DNA of 64,000 nucleotides, from contig BPGX01000003.1 of the NCBI GenBank assembly GCA_026003255.1, forward strand, positions 62,001 through 126,000, read 5' to 3'. The notes under the pieces were generated by a model. The model was not told where the DNA came from. It did not search any database and worked only from the letters and a program-made list of their open reading frames with translations. Below are positions 63,585-64,000 of the stretch, piece after piece (within the stretch, counting starts at the first letter, position 1; each line of letters opens with the position of its first letter). Position numbers and translations under genes: made by a program. The stretch comes from Bacteroidia bacterium (lineage in GTDB: Bacteria; Bacteroidota; Bacteroidia; B-17B0; Aurantibacillaceae).

Positions 63585-64000
63585 ATGGCAGTAAATATTT
63601 CTATATGGGCATCGGGTAGTGGGACGAATGCGGAGAATATCATTCAAAAGTTTAAAAATCATCCTTTCATAAAAATAAAGATGATTGTTACCAATAATCC
63701 AAATGCTGGCGTTATTCAAAGAGCAGAAAGGTTGAAAAAAACAATACATATTATTCCTAAAAAAATTTTGTATGAAAAAGTAGATAGAGTAATAGAGTTG
63801 CTTGAAGAAGAACAAATCGATTTAATTGTACTAGCAGGATTTTTACTTAAAGTGCCTGAAAAAATCATTCAACGTTTCCCTGATAGAATCATGAATATTC
63901 ATCCGGCATTATTGCCTAAATATGGAGGCAAGGGATTTTATGGCGAATATGTGCATCGTGCAGTGCTTCAAAATAAAGAAAAAGAAAGTGGAATCACCAT
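63585..64000 (+). CDS. purN: Phosphoribosylglycinamide formyltransferase, 3' end outside window
   Basis: At least 138 codons of GART, which transfers a formyl group from 10-formyl-THF to GAR in purine synthesis. The start MAVNISIWASGSGTNAENI has the phosphate-binding GSGTN loop; IDLIVLAGFLLKVPEKII and the catalytic region NIHPALLPKYGGKGFYGEYVH (N, H) follow, with HRAVLQNKEKESGIT at the edge. The open frame continues past base 64000. It is separated from the upstream cluster by a repeat; no clean promoter box found. Confidence 0.95.
   Translation, partial: MAVNISIWASGSGTNAENIIQKFKNHPFIKIKMIVTNNPNAGVIQRAERLKKTIHIIPKKILYEKVDRVIELLEEEQIDLIVLAGFLLKVPEKIIQRFPDRIMNIHPALLPKYGGKGFYGEYVHRAVLQNKEKESGIT

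Noticed and set aside
1-64000. tRNA or rRNA genes
   Set aside because: No cloverleaf with a TTCGA-type T arm or conserved rRNA segment was noticed in any gap. A covariance-model search could still find one.

Overview
The window looks like a chromosomal segment of a low-GC member of the Bacteroidota. The evidence is type IX secretion (T9SS) sorting domains of both kinds (the 'PNP' type A and the 'FSPNGDGxND' type B), two PorP/SprF outer-membrane proteins, a TonB-dependent receptor, many lipoproteins, 30S protein THX, and -7 boxes of the Bacteroidota form TAnnTTTG in place of sigma70 promoters. No species can be named. No rRNA, tRNA or CRISPR array was seen.

Layout. 1-3.1 kb: tail of an FMN reductase, then minus-strand genes (TPR protein, MarC and DMT membrane proteins; Xer recombinase and HPF). 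3.2-8.6 kb: odhA-odhB of the TCA cycle and a polytopic membrane protein. 8.6-10.5 kb: an IS1634-like insertion sequence inserted in a DUF3109 gene and flanked by perfect 135-bp direct repeats. 10.4-18.3 kb: minus-strand housekeeping and envelope genes (polyprenyl synthase, rlmN, a Cys/Met PLP enzyme, ybeY, thioredoxin/DUF255 protein, lipoproteins). 18.4-34.5 kb: a plus-strand cell-surface locus with two PorP/SprF proteins, an OmpA/PD40 protein, three CotH-kinase-type secreted proteins, a DUF2490 protein, a repeat-rich T9SS substrate, a VTC (polyphosphate polymerase) domain protein and a DUF4956 membrane protein. 34.7-46.8 kb: THX, lpdA, clpX, leucine dehydrogenase, YqeY, Nif3, a zinc-ribbon protein, an O-methyltransferase, a TonB receptor and a glycosyltransferase. 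47.1-61.1 kb: gyrA (minus), then yraN, prmC, a Ca2+-type P-ATPase with a Na+/Ca2+ exchanger, an M23 peptidase, an amino-acid permease, a serine hydrolase, a lipoprotein, DUF721/DciA and an M28 peptidase. 61-64 kb: dispersed intergenic repeats, a small cluster of surface proteins and the start of purN.

Two observations stand out. First, from about 11.5 to 31.3 kb ten reading frames are interrupted (counting the ybeY/PLP read-through), and every one is repaired by removing single extra bases: 21 sites, all +1, none -1, while the remaining ~44 kb shows none. This looks like an insertion-biased sequence or assembly problem and not gene decay, so I annotate those genes across the breaks. Second, the 18.4-34.5 kb locus joins CotH kinases, VTC and DUF4956 with T9SS export and PorP/SprF partners. 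It is the best candidate here for an uncharacterised surface system; one of its three CotH domains has lost conserved acidic positions.
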